DNA from: Flaveria trinervia
Taxonomy: Eukaryota > Streptophyta > Magnoliopsida > Asterales > Asteraceae
Direction of reading: 5' to 3'
DNA: 64,000 bases
Assembly: GCA_025506515.1 (NCBI GenBank)
Contig: CM046442.1
Coordinates: 65,249,051-65,313,050 of the forward strand
Part shown: one piece after another, positions 45,871-57,637 of the stretch
How the letters are laid out: each line of letters opens with the position of its first letter
How positions within the stretch are numbered: position 1 is the stretch's first letter
Translations under genes and position numbers: made by a program
Notes under the pieces: model-generated
What the model saw: only the letters and a program-made list of their open reading frames with translations
The model's database searches: none
What the model was told of the DNA's origin: nothing

Positions 45871-47290
45871 TTAAGTGATTAAATACCAGATAAAATTCCA
45901 CTATATAGTGTGACGATTAAAACTAAATTTGACTAACAATTCAAAGAAAATAAAACAACTATAACTAAAAGATAAAACTGAACGTATTTTTCTGATTTTG
46001 TGTGAGGTGGAAATTTTAAGATAAATATTTAGTAGAATTCTTTCTAGAACAGTACAGCTTCAAGTTATTTGTGGCCATAACTGGAACGATTCATTATGGA
46101 ATCATACATTTAATCAAATCATTAAGGATGTGTTACCAAAATATTTTGATGCTAGATTCTTGTTTTCATCGAGAGTTATTAGCAAGTTTAGGAAATCATA
46201 CTAGTACTATAAGATGCACACATTGATTTAGACTTTCAAGATTTGCGTCATGATGATTGTTAGTATAATTGTCCACTTAAATCCATACACAGACTTTTGA
46301 CACAGATTGGTGATGCATTAGGTTTATATTTCAACCATCATTTGTGGATCCCATACTTATATCGTAATTAACATTCCTCACGAGATTTTTTAGCGGTCTA
46401 CAGGTATTTTGACAAGAAGAAACTATTCTCAGAGATTTCAAAGAGAAGCCAAGCCTCAAGTCAGTGCCATCACACAGCAGAGAGGCGGCAAACAACAATG
46501 AATTCTAGAATATCTAGGTTATGCATATCCTCAGGTCAGTGCCACCGCACAGCAGAGAGAAACACAACCTATCTTCTTGTTAGAGCATATATTTTTTCTT
46601 TTTGCACATAACGCACCAATAACATTTGTTATTAGCTTGATTGCATTTATTTTTAATTTTTTTCATGCTTTGCTCTTTTTGTGGTCATCCGCACACATTT
46701 GTGCATTTATTTGCTCGTCACCCCTTATGGAAATAATTGATTGTGTTAACCAGTGATAAGATGGCAACCCACAGCTAGTTGAACAACTTAGTTTGAATTG
46801 AAGTCATCAATGAGTTCTAATCATCTATTATATTTTCTTGTGTTACCTTAGTAGTAGCCAGTTTTACTATCATTTTTCCTTTTATATTGCTTAGACTTCT
46901 GAGACTTATACATCGAATTTCGCATCTAATTCAATTTAAATCTTTTAAAGTCCCAAATTCTTTGTTCTTGTGGACTATCATTTTCCACAGTCATTGAATC
47001 GGTATCACCGATACGAACTTATTCCTATCAGCTAGCCTGTCCTCCTCCCTCGGTTTTTTATGTACTGAAATTAGAACAACTAAAATTAACACTAACTTCT
47101 TAACCTATTCTCTCCCTAAAATTCTAAAACCGTAAATCCTTTTGCAGTTTTTAAATTTTATAAGGCATGGAAAATAAATATATTAAAAATGAAAAAAAAT
47201 AAAAAAAAAATAAAACACAGTGTCGGCTACACGTTTTCATCTTGTGGGGTTACGTCACATTTTTTTTCACGCCATTAACCTCTATGAGAT
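45871..47290. other. E7 3' region after pol; no gene seen
   Basis: AT-rich. It contains the AGTATAATTGTCCACTTAAATC motif near 46266, shared with E5 and E8 3' regions, and a short direct repeat around CAGTGCCA(T/C)C(A/G)CACAGCAGAGAG at about 46464 and 46540. Near 46400-46500 there are short coding-like stretches but with stops in all frames I tried. Nothing else is recognised. Confidence 0.4.
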
Positions 47291-47299
47291 ATAGAAATA

Positions 47300-48790
47300 T
47301 CAGTTTATAAAAAGCTTTTGTATAGAGGTTGGCGCGTTGAAAATCCGTATTAATTTTAACCACATCAATAAATGATTTTCAAAACAATCACGTATAAAAT
47401 GATATTTAATCCCGATGTGTTTGGTTTTAGGATGTTGGACCGGATTTTTAGTTATAGCTATCGCAGCAAAGTTATTAAGATATATAGGAGTATTAGAGAA
47501 TTGCAAACCATAATCCCGTATTTGTTGTTGAATTCAGATGACTTGTGAATAGCAACTTGCAGCATCAACATATTGGCTTCACAGGTTGACAGCACACCAA
47601 GATCTGCTTCCTACACTACCAGGTCACTAATCTCCTCCCAAAGAATTGACACCCTACAGATATTGACTTGTAGTTTATTTTGCAACCGTCGTAATCCGAG
47701 TCAATATACGCCGTAAGCTAGAAGTCATCATCATGAGGATACCACAACCCTAGTATTAGTGTACCCTTCAGATAACAAAGTATCCTTTTAACCCCAATAA
47801 GATGGTTGACTTTCGGTTTCGCCTGATATCTGGAGCATCGACACGTCGCGTACATGATAACAGGTCGTGAGGTTGTGAGATACATGAGGGATCCGATCAT
47901 TCCTCGGTACTTGGTGGCATCAACCACATCGCCACTTTCGTCGGGTGCTACATGGTGGTTTGTAGCAAGAGGAGTTCCAGCTGCCGAAGCATTCTCCATA
48001 TCAAACCGACTGAGAATATCACCTACATACTTGGTTTGATGTAGGGAAATTCCCTTAGGTGTCTCATCCACCTGTAATCCAAGGAAGAACTTCATTTCTC
48101 CTATTGCACTCATTTCGAACTCTGCTTTCATTACTACTTCAAATTCTTACATAACTCTTCGATTTGGATCTGATGTTATGTCATCAACATAGACCTGTAC
48201 AAGCAGCAAGTTGCCATCTTTTTTTTGATAAACAGTGTACAATCAATCACTCCACTTCGAAACCCGTGTTTAACAAGATGTGTTGAGAGTTTCTCATACC
48301 ATGCTCTAGGGGCTTGATGAAGCATGTATAGAGCCTGTCTAGTTTGCAAACTCTGTCCCGATGATATGGATCCTCAAATCCCTAGGGTTGACTGACATAC
48401 ACTGTCTCTCGGATTTCACCATGAAGGAATGCACTCTTCACATCAAATTGATATACTTTAATCTTCATATACGATGCATAGGCTAGGAAGATACGGATGG
48501 CTTCCATTGTTGCCATAGGTGCAAATACTTCGTTGTAGTCAATACCCTTGACATGTCAAAATCCTTGAACTACAAGTCGAGCCTTGTTCCTGATTATGAC
48601 CCCTTGTTCATCCTTCTTGCACTTCAAGACCCATTTAGTGTCAATGACTTACCACCTTTAGGTCTATCAACTAGAGTCCACACACCTAACTTCTTGAATT
48701 AAAGAAGTTCTTCTTGCATTGCACTCATCCAAGCCTCATCGTTCAAGGCATCACTTACATATTTTGGCTCAAATTAAGACACAAAACATG
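47300..48790 (-). pseudogene. pol: Copia RT and RNase H, element E7
   Basis: Minus strand: RT with YVDDIT near 48175-48195, FEMSAIGEMKFFLGLQVDETPKGISLHQTKYVGDILSRF (48131 down), RGMIGSLMYLTTSRPVIMYATC, GVKRILCYLKGTLILGLWYP, and a RNase H end with PKTKHIGIKYHFIRDCFE (47300-47506). The DSDY region at about 47690 is damaged. The sequence is more distant from families A and B. Many frame breaks. Confidence 0.85.
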
Positions 48791-49677
48791 GATAAGCTTC
48801 GTCGTGAAGGTATCCTTTTTCCATGATTGAGGCATAATCAGCTGAGTATAGCTGATTTCATGTCTGTACTCTCGATTGTACATCCCCTATGACATTGTCA
48901 AGAGGATGATAAACATTAAGTCGCGACCGAAAGTGGTAGGAACAGCTACATCCTGACCTAGATTGTGAGTTCTACAGTCAGAATCTGTAGCTGTTAGAGT
49001 TTGAGGTTCCGAAGTGTCAGAGGCATCAGCATCGGATGTATGTGTACTTGTTGTAGCAGGAACTTGTTCCTCGTGTTCCACCTGAACATTCTTCACATCT
49101 TCATCATTAGAGGAGGAGTCACTAAATTTTGGTACTCCCCCTGAGCTTCTAGAAGATTGGCCTTGTGAACCAGATGTTGTCGAGTCTAGGGGCGGTGTTG
49201 TTTAAGACATCATACATCATCTTTGTAGACGGTCAACATCAAAAGGGTGTGAGAGGATGTTGAAGGACTTGAAGAATCCATCATAATTAAAAAAGAAGGC
49301 TGGTCCTTTTCCGGTAGGAGAGGTGGTGTATCTCTGAACATCGACGTTGCACCACACTTCTACATGACCTATTGAGTTGTAAACCCTCTTGTTTGGTATG
49401 TTGTATCCTAGAAAAATCCCTTCTTCATCCTTTTCAACAACTTGCCTGACTGATGTTTCTTCAGCAACGTACATGGTGCCCCAAATGGTTCGAGGTACTC
49501 CAGATTAGGTTTACGTCGTTGTAGCAACTTGTAAAACGTTTTTCCATCTCGTTTAACCAACAAGACTCGATTCAAAGTGTAACATGCACTTGGCACTGGC
49601 TCATTCCAGAATTGGATTGGCAGTTCAAGTCTACTAGAATCATCATGGCAGTCTCTATCAAGCTTCTATTCTTCTTT
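48791..49677 (-). pseudogene. pol: Integrase C-terminus and linker, element E7
   Basis: PSACYTLNRVLLVKRDGKTFYKLLQRRKPNLEYLEPFGAPCTLL, then VVEKDEEGIFLGYNIPNKRVYNSIGHVEVWCNVDV (49596-49217), the standard region after the integrase core. A Ser/Thr-rich linker (49096-48887, TSTHTSDADASDTSEPQ) joins it to RT. At least one frameshift near 49440. Confidence 0.8.
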
Positions 49678-50627
49678 TCAGCAACCCCGTTCATTTATGA
49701 AGTGTAGGCTGATGGAACTGATGTACAATTCCCTTTTTTTGCAGAATGCGTCCATCCACTCATTCTTGAACTCTGTCCCGTTATCAGAACGGATCTGACG
49801 TACCTTTAACTTGTATAGAGATTCCAAAGTGGTCACAAGTTGTTTGAACGAATTAAATGTTTCTGATTTGGATTTCGAAAACATCACCCAAGAGAATCTA
49901 GAGTAGTCATCGGTGCCTACATAATAGTACAGATCCCCAGCAATACTCTTGGTGCTCACTAGACCGAATCGATCCATATGTAGAAGTTCAAGAGGCAATT
50001 CAATAGAGTTTATTTCTTTGCCTTGTGAGACTCTTGGTCTGTTTTCCCTTCTTACACGCAACACACAAAATCCAGAAGTTGAAAGTTTTTGACATTAACT
50101 CCATTGACTGAATCATTCTGATTGAGATGATTCATCTTCCTTGGATTTATGTGTCCCATCCTCATATGCCAAGAGATGGAATCTTTCTCAATTGCTTTTG
50201 ACAAGAAGCATTGGACTGGTTTATCGGTAGTTGAGACCTTTGTTAGATCCAAGACATATAAATCATTGTATCTTGAAGCTGACATTAAGACCCGGTCTTC
50301 AGGAATGGTGTACTCCTTCTTCAAGACGTAGCACTTCTTGTTGTCAAAGACCACCTTGAAACCTTTGTCACAAATCTGGGATACAAAAAGTAAGTTGTTT
50401 TGTAGTTGTTGAACATAGTTGACCTTGACAAACTTAACTTTCTGATTTCCCACTTCTCCTTGTGCAGTGATGTATCCTCCTTTATTTCCCGCAAAAGAAA
50501 CATGTGCTCCTTTAATTTGTTTGACGTTTGAGAGGAGAGACAGGTTTCTAGTCATGTGCTTGGATACTCCATTATCTATAATCAACATGTTTGTGATAGC
50601 ACTATAACGAAGACCCTGCACATTCAA
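49678..50627 (-). pseudogene. pol: Copia protease and integrase core, element E7
   Basis: 50627 down: AITNMLIIDNGVSKHMTRNLSLLSNV, in which the protease catalytic DSG is DNG, then HVSFAGNKGGYITAQGEVG, LLFVSQICDKGFKVVF. Integrase follows with WHMRMGHINPRKMNHL, LLHMDRFGLVSTKS, DDYSRFSWVMF and RSDNGTEFKNEWMDAF (49678-50064). First and second catalytic Asp are visible; the Glu region near 49680 is degraded. Two frames overlap at 50055. Confidence 0.88.
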
Positions 50628-51900
50628 AGAAAATGATTAGTTAAGATTTGGGACCTAAGCCTTAACTAGCTGGGTATCCCAAAGGAATAACACATCAAAA
50701 AGTCAACCCACTGTCCATTTGAGGACGAGGGCATATCATGCTTCTTACCGCTCTCAGTATCAGATATTTGACTTGATTTTTCTTTCCACAAGCCAGCTTT
50801 GTGCAATGCCTGTTTGTGATATACAGACGACTGGATTATGGTTTGAACCTTAGTTTCATTATTTCTTTTAGGTGGAGTAATAGAACTCCTTTTACAAGAA
50901 ATCTTTTTTGAATCTTGATGCTCAACTTTCTTTCTCGGTGTCTGATACTGAGGACAATTAGAAGCTATATGTCCTCTATTTCCCCAATTGTAGCATGATC
51001 GAACTTTTACATGTTGGGAAAGACGTCTCTCTGGGGAAGAGTGTGAGACCGGTGTGACTTTGGTCTTGTTGGGTTTCAATTCTTCTTTTTTGGATGTTTT
51101 ACTTCTTTAATAACTTTACCTTTTGAGCAGTTGAAACATCTTTTGCCTTTTGTTTGTTTGGACTATTACGTGAGGCACGGGTTGGTTAGTTTTTAGTCAC
51201 TTTCTCTTCAGAAAAAGACGTGGTAGATCCTGACTGTATATTAACCTCTTTAAACTATTCGTCCAAATTAACAATAGGTATTTTACCCTTAGATTTCAAA
51301 GTGGCCTCCTTCTCTTAGTGGCAGTTTCCATCTTTTGACATGTGGAATCTGGATCACTAACTAGAGGATGGTCACCACATGATCCTTAATAGGATTGTTG
51401 TTACTGCTTGACATTTCGTATTTAAAAAAATCTCATGTGGTGGTGGAATCACTTTGTATACTAATCCCTCCCTGTTGTTTTGTTTGTTGACCAAGTTTTT
51501 AACTATATTTGAAGAACTAGTCCAACTTTGCTGTTTTTGATTTAAAGAATTTACTTCGACTTCCAAAACGCTTTCTCTTTTTTAGTTTCTTCAAGGGAGT
51601 ATAAATAGAACTTAATATCATTTGTTTGGTTAAAAGTCACAACTTCAGTTTCCCTTAGTTGTTTATTTAATAGTTCTATTTTTTCTTTGTAACTGTGCTC
51701 ATTTTGTTTTAAAACGTGATTTGCTTATGTGCACAGTTGCAAGTCCTTTACTAAACTATCCTTATGATCTAATAACCTAAAAAATTTCAAATCAATGCTT
51801 TCCTTAAATTTATTACATTCAAAACAAGCATGATGATCAAACAATTGGTCTTTAGAACTTACTTGAGAAGATTCAGTTAAATCCGCCATCAGTGCAGAGA
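50628..51900 (-). pseudogene. Gag tail with second knuckle, element E7
   Basis: A basic stretch KVTPVSHSSPERRLSQHVKVRSC leads into CYNWGNRGHIASNC (51079-50666 frame), a CCHC unit whose second Cys is Trp. Coiled-coil remnants (51370-51900) lie upstream. It matches the position of the second knuckle in E6 and E9. Broken by stops. Confidence 0.65.
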
Positions 51901-53345
51901 TTGTCTCTTCAGCTGCTGGAGATTCTAAACATGCAGTTTTGTCATCTTATTCAATCACAGGTTTCACCACTTTTGTAGCTTCTTCAGTTTCTGACATGCC
52001 TATTTCGACTGTGATATCGTCTTCACTTTCAGTATCTTCATCCACACCTTGACATTTGCAATGTTGGATTCTCCCAAAGACACGAATTTGAAGGTCCAGT
52101 CTTGCCCTCATCACCTTCAGCAGTCAAGGCCTTTGTCTCGGTTCTAGATGATGTAGCTCCCCAAGTTGGTTTATCGTGAAGGTTAAATGTCGAGAACGGG
52201 TTCCCGTTGCCAATCTTCTTTGGCTTTACACATTCACGTTTAAAGTGCCCCTTCTCTCTACAGATGAAACAGGTCACTTTTGACTTGTCAAACCCAAACA
52301 TAGTGTCTTTGGTAGCTATAAAGTTCTGTCCCGTCTTTTTAACAAACTTCTTAGCCCTCCGGATGGTACTTGCTAACGCCACATTAGGGCTATACGTTCA
52401 ATCTCGTTCTCATCTACTGTTCATAGTCTTCGTCTGCTAGATGGCAGTTACCAATCTTTTTCCTACAACCAACCCGTCATATGAGTGTACCACAGCCACC
52501 ATAAATCCATGTGTTCTGTAGCCACCTCCATAGTGATGTTCCCGAAGTTCTTAGTCGTCACTTCGTAGCATTAGCTTCTTGTGCAATAAAATGGGTACTT
52601 GATGACCCAGACGTGTCAGACCCAGAAGTTATGGTTTGTGAAGGAGTAGTTGAACTGGAAACAAAAGCTGTCTGAAGGGGTGCTCCTGAAACGGTTGATG
52701 TAGAAGAGACATTGTAAAGCGAAGGATTTTGATTATACGTTCCTTTTTGCGACCTGTATTTCATCCTAAGTTCCTCCTCTCTTAATTTTAGGATGAACAT
52801 TTTATCTAACTTTACCAAAATCATGTTCTGTCTTAGGTTAGATACAAATGAATCCCACTTCTATGGTAACCCATCAGCCAAACTGGAAACCTTATCTTCC
52901 ATGGACGTTTTAACTCTATAAATTGTACCTCACTCATGAGATGATAGAACCTGTCGATTACATCATCTAGACTTTCCTTACCTATTGAAGAGAAGTTGTC
53001 AAACTCCTTCTTTAATGCTTTTGCCTTTAGAGCTTTTAACAAAGCATTCCCATAATAACGTTTTTCCAAGGCTATCCAAAGTTTCTTAGCCTGTTTATTC
53101 TTAGAGAATTGATGGAATATATCCTTTGGTATTGACTGAGTTAACAGGGCATATAATTTTTTCTCTACATTATATTTTGCCTTCTGTGTGTCATTCATCC
53201 CTCCCAAAGTCAGTTTCACTCCATCAGCAACTACTAGCATGTCATACCCTGTCTTAATTGACTCCCAAAGGTTGGGATCAACTCCATTTAAGTAAATCTC
53301 AAAATGTTGCTTCCATTGAGGGTAATCATCCAATGTTATTAGTTT
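51901..53345 (-). pseudogene. gag: Copia gag, element E7
   Basis: 53333 down: MDDYPQWKQHFEIYLNGVDPNLWESIKTGYDM, KYNVEKKLYALLTQSIPKDIFHQFSKNKQAKKLWIALEKRYYGN, LDDVIDRFYHLMSEV. A second segment at 52824-52558 is Ser/Thr-rich. The knuckle CFICREKGHFKREC is intact at 52230-52271 after FGFDKSKVT. Frameshifts near 52850 and 52390. Start choice is uncertain because the region upstream is a non-coding leader. Confidence 0.88.
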
Positions 53346-53931
53346 GGGGGGTTTATTGTTTTTCCTGTCTCATTTTCGAGAAGTAAGAGGTTCTGGATTT
53401 GTGTGTCTCTCCCTGTAGTAAAAGCTGAGTATTACTCTTCCATTTAGTTAACTTAATTTTTTTTGAGTCAAATACTTTGCTTATGCGAATGGACCACTCG
53501 TGCAATTTAACTTATGCGATTGGGTCAATCGTGTGAATGGAGTATGTGGATGAATTCAATCGTGCGATTGGATTCAGTCGTGTGGAAGGAGAGTGCGGTT
53601 GGAGTCTATGCGAATGAAGCTGGTCAGACGTGGCGAATGAACGAGACGATGAGTTCAATCGTGCTTATGGAGGGTGCGAATGAGTTCACTCATGTAATTG
53701 AATCAATCGTGCGACCGAAGGCTGCTATTTTTGCAAAAACGAATGTTTTCAAACACTTTGTCGCAAAAACACGAATTTCTTACGAAACCTAATTGCCGTA
53801 TGACGAAAAGCATTAACTTTATGAACAGAAGACTTCGAGAAAACTTTTTGACACAAAATCATTGAATTTTGAGTGAAAAACACGATTTTTAGGCCAAAAT
53901 CGATTGAATCACACGTAAATCAAGAGCTAAG
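53346..53931 (-). other. E7 untranslated leader with palindrome array
   Basis: Between PBS and gag. At 53475-53715 the plus strand shows runs like CAATCGTGCGATTGG, CAGTCGTGTGGA and ATGCGAATG, the same half-sites as the family C LTR. No gene seen. Unusual to find the U3-type array in a leader. Confidence 0.55.
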
Positions 53932-53943
53932 GCTCCGATACCA
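53932..53943 (-). other. Primer-binding site, element E7
   Basis: Plus-strand GCTCCGATACCA, giving TGGTATCGGAGC on the minus strand, a one-base variant of the initiator tRNA-Met site, 2 bp from the LTR. Confidence 0.85.
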
Positions 53944-53945
53944 CT

Positions 53946-54692
53946 TGTTAGGACAGTGTACGGACGGAGTACTAACTGATTTACGTGTATACCAACTAAA
54001 ATAGTGCGGATTCCTATTTGATTGGCGATCCAATTAGTGGGAACGCACGTAGAATCGATCTTAGAATGAATCTAAACATTAAGAATGATTGCACTACAAT
54101 TTTCTGCAATCTATGAACTTGGAACAGGGTCTCTAAGGTCTTTGGATGGCTAGGGTACGAATAGGAGTCGAAATGTTGAAAGTATCTTGTTTTTCCACAA
54201 ATTAAGTGGTATTTATAGGTTAGGTTAGTCAATCGTACGACTGGACCATTAGCATGGTTCAGTCATGAGACTAAAGCATGCGACTGAGTCAATCACATGA
54301 CTAAATGTCCAGTCGTGCGACTGAGTCATCCGTATGTCTCAAGCGTGCGACTGATCCAGTCTTCTGGTTCAGGCGTGCGACTGGTCTATTTTCATGAACT
54401 ATTCATGCGTATGAACCATTAGCATGGTCCATTCGCATGAAAACTTCATACGACTAAGTTTGAATATGTTTCTCAATCATTACTTACTAAGATCTATTCA
54501 AACAATCACAAACCTATATAGTTAGTTCAATATGCATTAATAAATAATAAACATTGAAACATACACTAAAACATTTAAGATAAGATCATCAATCACATAT
54601 TCTGTTTCATTCAACTCATACATTTCATTTACATTTAGGAGATGACAGACATATTACATTAGGATCGTAAACTAGGTACATTTGTATCAACA
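53946..54692 (-). mobile_element. Family C copia 5' LTR, element E7 (747 bp)
   Basis: TGTTAGGACA...TTTGTATCAACA, pairing with 30839-31558. Minus-strand TATAAATA at 54210-54217; palindrome array at 54230-54450. Followed by target duplication GAAAC. Confidence 0.93.
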
Positions 54693-54697
54693 GAAAC
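54693..54697. other. Target-site duplication of E7, right copy
   Basis: GAAAC, identical to 30834-30838 on the other side of E7. Confidence 0.9.
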
Positions 54698-55436
54698 TAT
54701 GTACTTTAAGTTATAAGTTCTATCTTGAGATGCATTTGACATCTCATTAATGCATTGATGTAGAAGCTCTAAATTTAATGTATAGTTGATCACAGATGAT
54801 TCTTCTGAGAGCTTAGATATGATCATCAAGAGGTCACCAGGTCTTTACATCCATAAAACAAAGGTGCCATAAACCCAGGTCTTTGTTTACACAAAATAGA
54901 GAGTTGATGTGGATCATGATATTTTCATACACCCAGGTCTTTGTTTACATAAAACATATGAAATATGATTTGCAAAGATAGACATTATAATGTTTTGGTA
55001 CATAGTGTCCTTAGATGAGTGATTGATCACATCAGAATAAGCCTTACTTGTTGCATCCTCAAAATGAAGTCTCCACCAAACAGTTACTTTATATTATGTT
55101 TGGCATGCACTTAGTGTAGTTTCTACATAGGATGAACCTACTCACATATCAAGAAACTTGATCAAATTTTAATGATTCTTTAGAATTCAGGACGAAGCAA
55201 AAGCATAGTGTACTATGATTTCGCAAACATATGTCATGCAGAATTAATAGACACAAATAGATTCTAAGCTTTGGAAGATGTTTCAGAAGTTTCTTCCGAA
55301 GGTAATTGTAAAACCTCTGACGGAATTTTTTTATTTTTATTATGAGTATATACAAGGACAGACACATGCTTTTCAGGTTTATAATAATTAATATAAGTTA
55401 ATCTACCAAGAGACACAATTATAAAATTAAATATAA
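54698..55436 (-). other. E8 3' region, right part
   Basis: Non-coding. It contains a short repeat ACCCAGGTCTTTGTTTACA (about 54880 and 54939). One TTCCGAAGG motif is at about 55294. It joins directly to 30838 once E7 is removed. No gene seen. Confidence 0.5.
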
Positions 55437-55730
55437 CTAAATCAAAGGCTTTGTGAATAAATCAACAAGCTGATTTGTTGTATCCACTTTAACTAACTTG
55501 ACTAAACCTTTTTCTGAGCAATCTCTCAAAAAATGGTATCTTATTTCAGTGTGTTTGGTTTTACTATGTTGCACTGGATTAGAAGTAATAAACATAGCAG
55601 CTGAGTTGTCAATGTAAATTGCAGTATGAAGAAGTTGCAATGATAATCAAGTAATTAGTTTTGCAACCAAGCATTTGAGAGCAACCAGTTGAAGCAACTA
55701 TGTACTCAGCCTCAGCTATGGATACAGATA
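55437..55730 (-). pseudogene. pol: Copia RNase H C-terminus, element E8
   Basis: AIYIDNSAAMFITSNPVQHSKTKHTEIRYHFLRDCSEKGLVKLVKVDTTNQLVDLFTKPL is the standard end of copia pol. Upstream, AEAEYIVAS is visible in another frame near 55690-55715. It is cut at 55730 by the LTR of E9; the rest of E8 should lie beyond the right edge of the window. Confidence 0.85.
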
Positions 55731-56561
55731 TGTTGGACCAAAAGAACCAATGAGCCAAGATCAGAAAACCTCTAAGTCCCACATGGTATCACAAAACTGC
55801 TGAAAGCTTCATCAACAGTTTGACAAGTGCTGAAGACTTCAACAGCTGAAGAACTAAAGTGCTGAAGTACAACAGCTGAAGAACACAAGTGCTGAAGCTG
55901 AAGTTCAAAGTACTGAAGTACAACACTGAAGAGTTTACAAGTGCTGAAGATCAACAACTGATGTACAAAGTCTGAAGACAAAGACTGAAGACATCAGCTG
56001 ATGATATCTACTGAAGTCATCAGCTGATGAAACGTCTGAACTTCAAGTCGAAGATCAAGTACTGAAGTTTTGTAGTTTGTCACAACTGCTGAAGAGTACT
56101 TCTTCAGTAGTTGTGATATCAGTAGTTTTATATTTTTACTTTCAGTAGTTTTGTAAAACGACTGAAGAGCTTGTTCTTCAGTCGTTGTAGTTTCAGTAGT
56201 TTTATGTTTTTCAGTAGTTGTAACAAAATGATAACACTTAGCATTTTTGTAAGGAGATGTCAGCTATTTGACATCTTCAGTAGTGTGTTTCAGTTGTAAT
56301 AAATCTGTTAGATGTCACTATCAAGTGACATCAGCAGACGTCACATCTCTTATATAAGAGGTGTCAACCTAATTGTTAGTGTGACATTCTGTTACCACGA
56401 AAGCGAATATTGAAAGAAATATATTTGCAGAAATTATCTCTCTCTATAACCGTCTTGTTCTTTATTGAATATCATTTTGTTCTTGTGAATTGGCTAATTC
56501 ATTGTTCGATTTCCGTTGCTATACACTCTAATCAATCAAACATAGATCACTAATCCTAACA
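55731..56561 (+). mobile_element. Family E copia 5' LTR, element E9 (831 bp)
   Basis: Starts TGTTGGACC within E8 RNase H and ends AATCCTAACA 2 bp before the PBS. U3 is built of CTGAAG/CTTCAG and TTCAGTAGTT motifs. Long palindromes include 56080-56116 (16-bp arms, one mismatch) and 56157-56186 (12-bp perfect arms). Closer to the TATA box (TATATAAG, 56351-56358) are AGATGTCA...TGACATCT (56255-56276), GATGTCACT...AGTGACATC (56311-56332) and GACGTCA (56337-56343). The 3' LTR is outside the window. Confidence 0.9.
56351..56358 (+). promoter_or_regulatory. LTR TATA box, element E9
   Basis: TATATAAG, 8 bp after GACGTCA, an ACGT-core site of the kind bound by plant bZIP factors. About 200 bp of R/U5 follow. 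Confidence 0.75.
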
Positions 56562-56563
56562 AG

Positions 56564-56575
56564 TGGTATCAGAGC
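56564..56575 (+). other. Primer-binding site, element E9
   Basis: TGGTATCAGAGC, a perfect match to the usual copia initiator tRNA-Met site, 2 bp after the LTR end. Confidence 0.95.
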
Positions 56576-56780
56576 TGGTTAATCATTGATCGATCTAACA
56601 ATTGATCATTGAAACTGCTAATGATATGTGTTTGATTGAATTAGCGTATTCACAAGAACTGGTTATAGATTATTGAATTTCTGTCGCTTTCGTTCATTTA
56701 TTTTGAGATCTTCTGGTTCAATTGGTTGTTGCGTTTTTGTTCTAAATGTTTTAGCTTAACCGAATTTGATTGAATCTGAG

Positions 56781-57637
56781 ATGACGACTCCTTCTAATGA
56801 TCCTCACAATACCGGTTCCTCAACCAAGCCTCCGATGCTGGTTAGGACCGAGTACAACATATGGCAACGAAGAATGCTTCATCACCTATTTGTTAACAGT
56901 TCAGGTGTTGGACATCTGTGGTACATGGACCACATAAGCCTATGGTGAACAAGCGGAAACCAATAAAATGGTTCCGAAGAAGAAGGAACAATACTCTGAT
57001 GAAGATCAGAAACTGTTTGAGATTGATGCTAAAGCCCATGGAATTCTGGCCATGGGACTGCCTAATGAAATCTATTCAGGGCTTATGCATCATGAAACTG
57101 CTCATGATCTCTGGAATGCCCTGAAGGAACAATTCGGTGGCACAGATGAGGTCTTAGCAAACAATAGAGAGATCCTTGCCCAACAATATGAGACATTCTC
57201 TCATAGAAAGGGTGAGACACTGACTCAACAGTTTGAGCATTTTTCCTGCTTGATCTCTGAGCTGAAAATGGTGAAACAGGAATACACCAATAGCCAGATG
57301 AATAACAAATTCTCAGATCACTGCCTGAGAGATGGGACACATACACTATTGTCCTACGCTCCAGTGCAAATCTGGAAGGCCTATCTCTCACCCAACTTCA
57401 TGGGAAACTGCTTACATTTGAAAGAGAGATAGAGCAGAAGAGAAGAAACTGTCCTCATTAGGAAAGCTCACTGATGACTTTGTACAGGGAATATGCCTTG
57501 GTTGGTCATGAGTCAGAATATGCTGCATCTGAAAGCAAGTATGATGAGCATATAGATTTCTCTTCAAATAGTTCTGATCATGCATTGTTGGTATTGAGAG
57601 TCATTCTGGCAGTAATAGTGACAATTTATGCTTCATT
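56781..57637 (+). pseudogene. gag: Copia gag core, element E9
   Basis: ATG at 56781: MTTPSNDPHNTGSSTKPPMLVRTEYNIWQRRMLHHLFVN. It breaks at 56948 and resumes at 56968 with VPKKKEQYSDEDQKLFEIDAKAHGILAMGLPNEIYSGLMHHETAHDLWNALKEQFGG, YETFSHRKGETLTQQFEHFSCLISELK. This is the UBN2-type gag. A third break near 57330-57432. An in-frame ATG upstream (56766) is possible but the 56781 start fits the family better. Confidence 0.9.

Noticed and set aside
46240..46560. Possible captured host gene fragment
   Set aside because: Short coding-like stretches and a small direct repeat are present but no frame is long enough and no family is recognised; left as unassigned.
53514..53792. 92-codon plus-strand frame
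   Set aside because: Produced by the palindrome array in the E7 leader; no start context and opposite to the element's direction.
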